NCBI GenBank assembly: GCA_028293305.1 | Contig: JAQGPD010000416.1 | Coordinates: forward strand, 1 to 14,468 | DNA length: 14,468 nucleotides | Direction of reading: 5' to 3' | DNA from: Verrucomicrobiales bacterium | GTDB taxonomy: Bacteria > Verrucomicrobiota > Verrucomicrobiia > Verrucomicrobiales > V1-33 | In this document: in pieces, positions 13,155 through 14,468 of the stretch | Layout of the letters: each line of letters begins with the position of its first letter | How positions within the stretch are numbered: position 1 is the first letter of the stretch | Notes under the pieces: generated by a model | The model's database searches: none | What the model was told of the DNA's origin: nothing | Seen by the model: only the letters and a program-made list of their open reading frames with translations | Made by a program: the position numbers and the translations under genes

Positions 13155-14468
13155 ATGAAAATCACCCCCATCCCGGCACGGAAAACAGGAAATCACCCTA
13201 ACCTCCAAGCACCACGCCGCCCGCTCCTGCCCTTGTTCCTGCTGGCTTTCGCCACCCTTTCCCCCGCCCAGTCTCCCGCGCCCGCAACACTCCCGCCGCC
13301 CTTTCCCACCGACCCGCTTTCCGCCCTGGAACGGACCTGCTTCCAAACCTCCCAGGCCTGGTCCCCCAAAGGCAATCTCCGCTCGGATGTGGCCATGGTT
13401 TACGGCATTGATCCCGGCCTCCCCGACCGCCTGAAATCCTGGCGTGACCGCGGCTACATCACCCACGTCATGACCGGTGTTTCCTGGGGACACTACCAGG
13501 ATTACCTTTACGGCCGCTTCGACGGAATCAACCACGAGGACAATGCCCAGACGGACCGGAACGGCAAAAAAATCTCCCACGGTGGCGACGTCTATTACAT
13601 GTGCCCCGCCGCCAATTTCGGCGAATACCTCTGCACCGGAGTCCAACGCGCCCTGGATGCCGGAGCCGAAGCCATCCATTTGGAGGAACCGGAATTCTGG
13701 GTCCGCGCCGGATATTCCGAGGGCTTCAAGCGGGAGTGGCTGGACTACTACAAGGAACCCTGGCAACCGCCCCACGAATCCGTGGATGCCCAATGGCGCT
13801 CCTCCAAACTGAAATACTATCTTTACCGCCGCGCCCTCCAACAAGTATTCTCCTATGTGCAGGCATGGAATAAAAAAACGGGCAAAAAAGTCCGTTGTTA
13901 TGTCCCCACCCACAGCCTGCTGAACTACGCCCAATGGAACATCGTCAGTCCTGAGTCCAGCCTCGCCCAACTCGACGGCTGCGACGGCTACATCGCCCAG
14001 GTCTGGACCGGCACCTCGCGCACCCCTAACCGGTTTCAGGGAAAGCTGGCGGAGCGCACTTTCGAGACCGCCTTCCTGGAATACGGTGCCATGCGGAATC
14101 TTGTCAGGTCCACCGGCCGCTCCGTCTGGTGCCTGAACGACCCCATCGAGGACAACCCCAACCACGACTGGAACGACTATCAAAAAAACTGGGAAAGCAC
14201 CCTCGTCGCCTCCCTCCTCCAGCCCGACCTCTGGCAATACGAGGTCGCACCCTGGCCCGAACGTGTTTTCGCCGGCCGCTATCCCCGCACCCTCACCGCG
14301 GACCAGCGCCTGGCCATTCCCCCCGCCTACGCCACGGAGCTGCAAACCGTCATGCAGGCGCTCAATAACATGAAGCAGCCCGACGTCCGGTGGGACTGCG
14401 GCACGCAGGGCGTGGGCGTGGTGATCAGTGATTCCCTCATGTTCCAACGCGGCGATCCCAGCCCCTCG
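13155..14468 (+). CDS. Secreted protein of unknown family, TIM-barrel glycoside hydrolase-like (3' end missing)
   Basis: 438 residues are visible with no stop before the right edge. The N-terminus has a long basic n-region and a hydrophobic core (PLLPLFLLAFATLSPAQ), a signal peptide cleaved near residue 39. I do not recognise the family. Aromatic-rich strands such as YITHVMTGVSWGHY, AIHLEEPEFW (E177, E178, E180), KVRCYVPTHS, DGYIAQVWTGTS (W284) and SVWCLNDPIED resemble the strand ends of (beta/alpha)8 glycosidases, where paired acidic residues act as catalysts. E177, E178 or E180 and D329 or E332 are candidates. This role is inferred from pattern alone. The start is the ATG at 13155, overlapped by the TGA of a five-codon frame (13141-13158). 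No Shine-Dalgarno sequence is present. It could belong to the LPS operon or be a separate surface-polysaccharide or carbohydrate-degrading gene. Confidence 0.75.
   Translation, partial: MKITPIPARKTGNHPNLQAPRRPLLPLFLLAFATLSPAQSPAPATLPPPFPTDPLSALERTCFQTSQAWSPKGNLRSDVAMVYGIDPGLPDRLKSWRDRGYITHVMTGVSWGHYQDYLYGRFDGINHEDNAQTDRNGKKISHGGDVYYMCPAANFGEYLCTGVQRALDAGAEAIHLEEPEFWVRAGYSEGFKREWLDYYKEPWQPPHESVDAQWRSSKLKYYLYRRALQQVFSYVQAWNKKTGKKVRCYVPTHSLLNYAQWNIVSPESSLAQLDGCDGYIAQVWTGTSRTPNRFQGKLAERTFETAFLEYGAMRNLVRSTGRSVWCLNDPIEDNPNHDWNDYQKNWESTLVASLLQPDLWQYEVAPWPERVFAGRYPRTLTADQRLAIPPAYATELQTVMQALNNMKQPDVRWDCGTQGVGVVISDSLMFQRGDPSPS

Larger units (their letters stand above)
445..14108. repeat. Dispersed heptamer CCTGACA, at least 14 copies
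   Basis: Copies on the plus strand start at 4566, 4773, 5592, 7446, 8082, 8283, 10216, 10488, 12381, 12804 and 12814. Copies reading TGTCAGG on the plus strand start at 445, 6216 and 14102. Base composition predicts roughly two copies counting both strands. Ten of the 14 continue with a further A. The copies are in coding regions, in both orientations relative to the genes. Confidence 0.55.

Noticed and set aside
13068..14447. Long minus-strand open frame (459 codons) opposite the last gene
   Set aside because: No family-like motifs. The plus-strand frame has a signal peptide and structured aromatic motifs, and follows kdsD in the same direction.
1..14468. CRISPR array, tRNA, rRNA, insertion sequence or phage/defence genes
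   Set aside because: No regularly spaced repeats, cloverleaf-like sequence, transposase, integrase or recognisable defence domain was found on either strand.

Overview
This looks like chromosomal DNA from a GC-rich, Gram-negative member of the PVC group, most likely Verrucomicrobiota. The best evidence is the first gene: a secreted fusion of a ThuA-like domain, a Pirellula/Verrucomicrobium-type 'membrane-bound dehydrogenase' domain, HEAT-like repeats and a CxxCH haem domain, an architecture largely confined to Planctomycetes and Verrucomicrobia. The LptA/OstA-domain protein and the arabinose-5-phosphate isomerase imply an LPS-bearing outer membrane. No tRNA, rRNA, insertion sequence, integrase, CRISPR array or phage gene was recognised.

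Layout. (1) Positions 1-3739, minus strand: the large secreted ThuA/dehydrogenase/cytochrome c fusion, cut by the left edge. (2) 3740-4151: the only gene-free stretch over 300 bases, with two TATAAT-like elements and several inverted repeats. (3) 4152-7004, minus strand: a DapA-family lyase and, upstream of it, an IlvD/Edd-family sugar-acid dehydratase. Together they look like a non-phosphorylative sugar-acid degradation pair (aldonate to 2-keto-3-deoxy acid to cleavage or dehydration). (4) 7005-7232: a divergent intergenic region. (5) 7233-9404, plus strand: an exported alpha/beta-hydrolase (esterase-like), then a Tat-exported TIM-barrel protein of the sugar phosphate isomerase/epimerase superfamily. 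Groups 3 and 5 together suggest carbohydrate breakdown. (6) 9405-9627: an AT-rich promoter region. (7) 9628-13071, plus strand: a 787-residue protein whose last ~135 residues are an LptA/OstA domain behind a very long disordered linker, then kdsD/kpsF. This is an LPS (Kdo supply and LPS transport) pair. (8) 13155 to the end, plus strand: a secreted protein of unknown family that resembles a TIM-barrel glycosidase, cut by the right edge.

The most notable observations are the charge-segregated ~600-residue linker in front of the LptA domain, and the repeated heptamer CCTGACA. The heptamer occurs at least 14 times on both strands and in different reading frames, often through codons that seem uncommon here, which points to a DNA-level word. 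Almost none of the gene starts has a Shine-Dalgarno sequence. No complete new defence or mobile system was seen.
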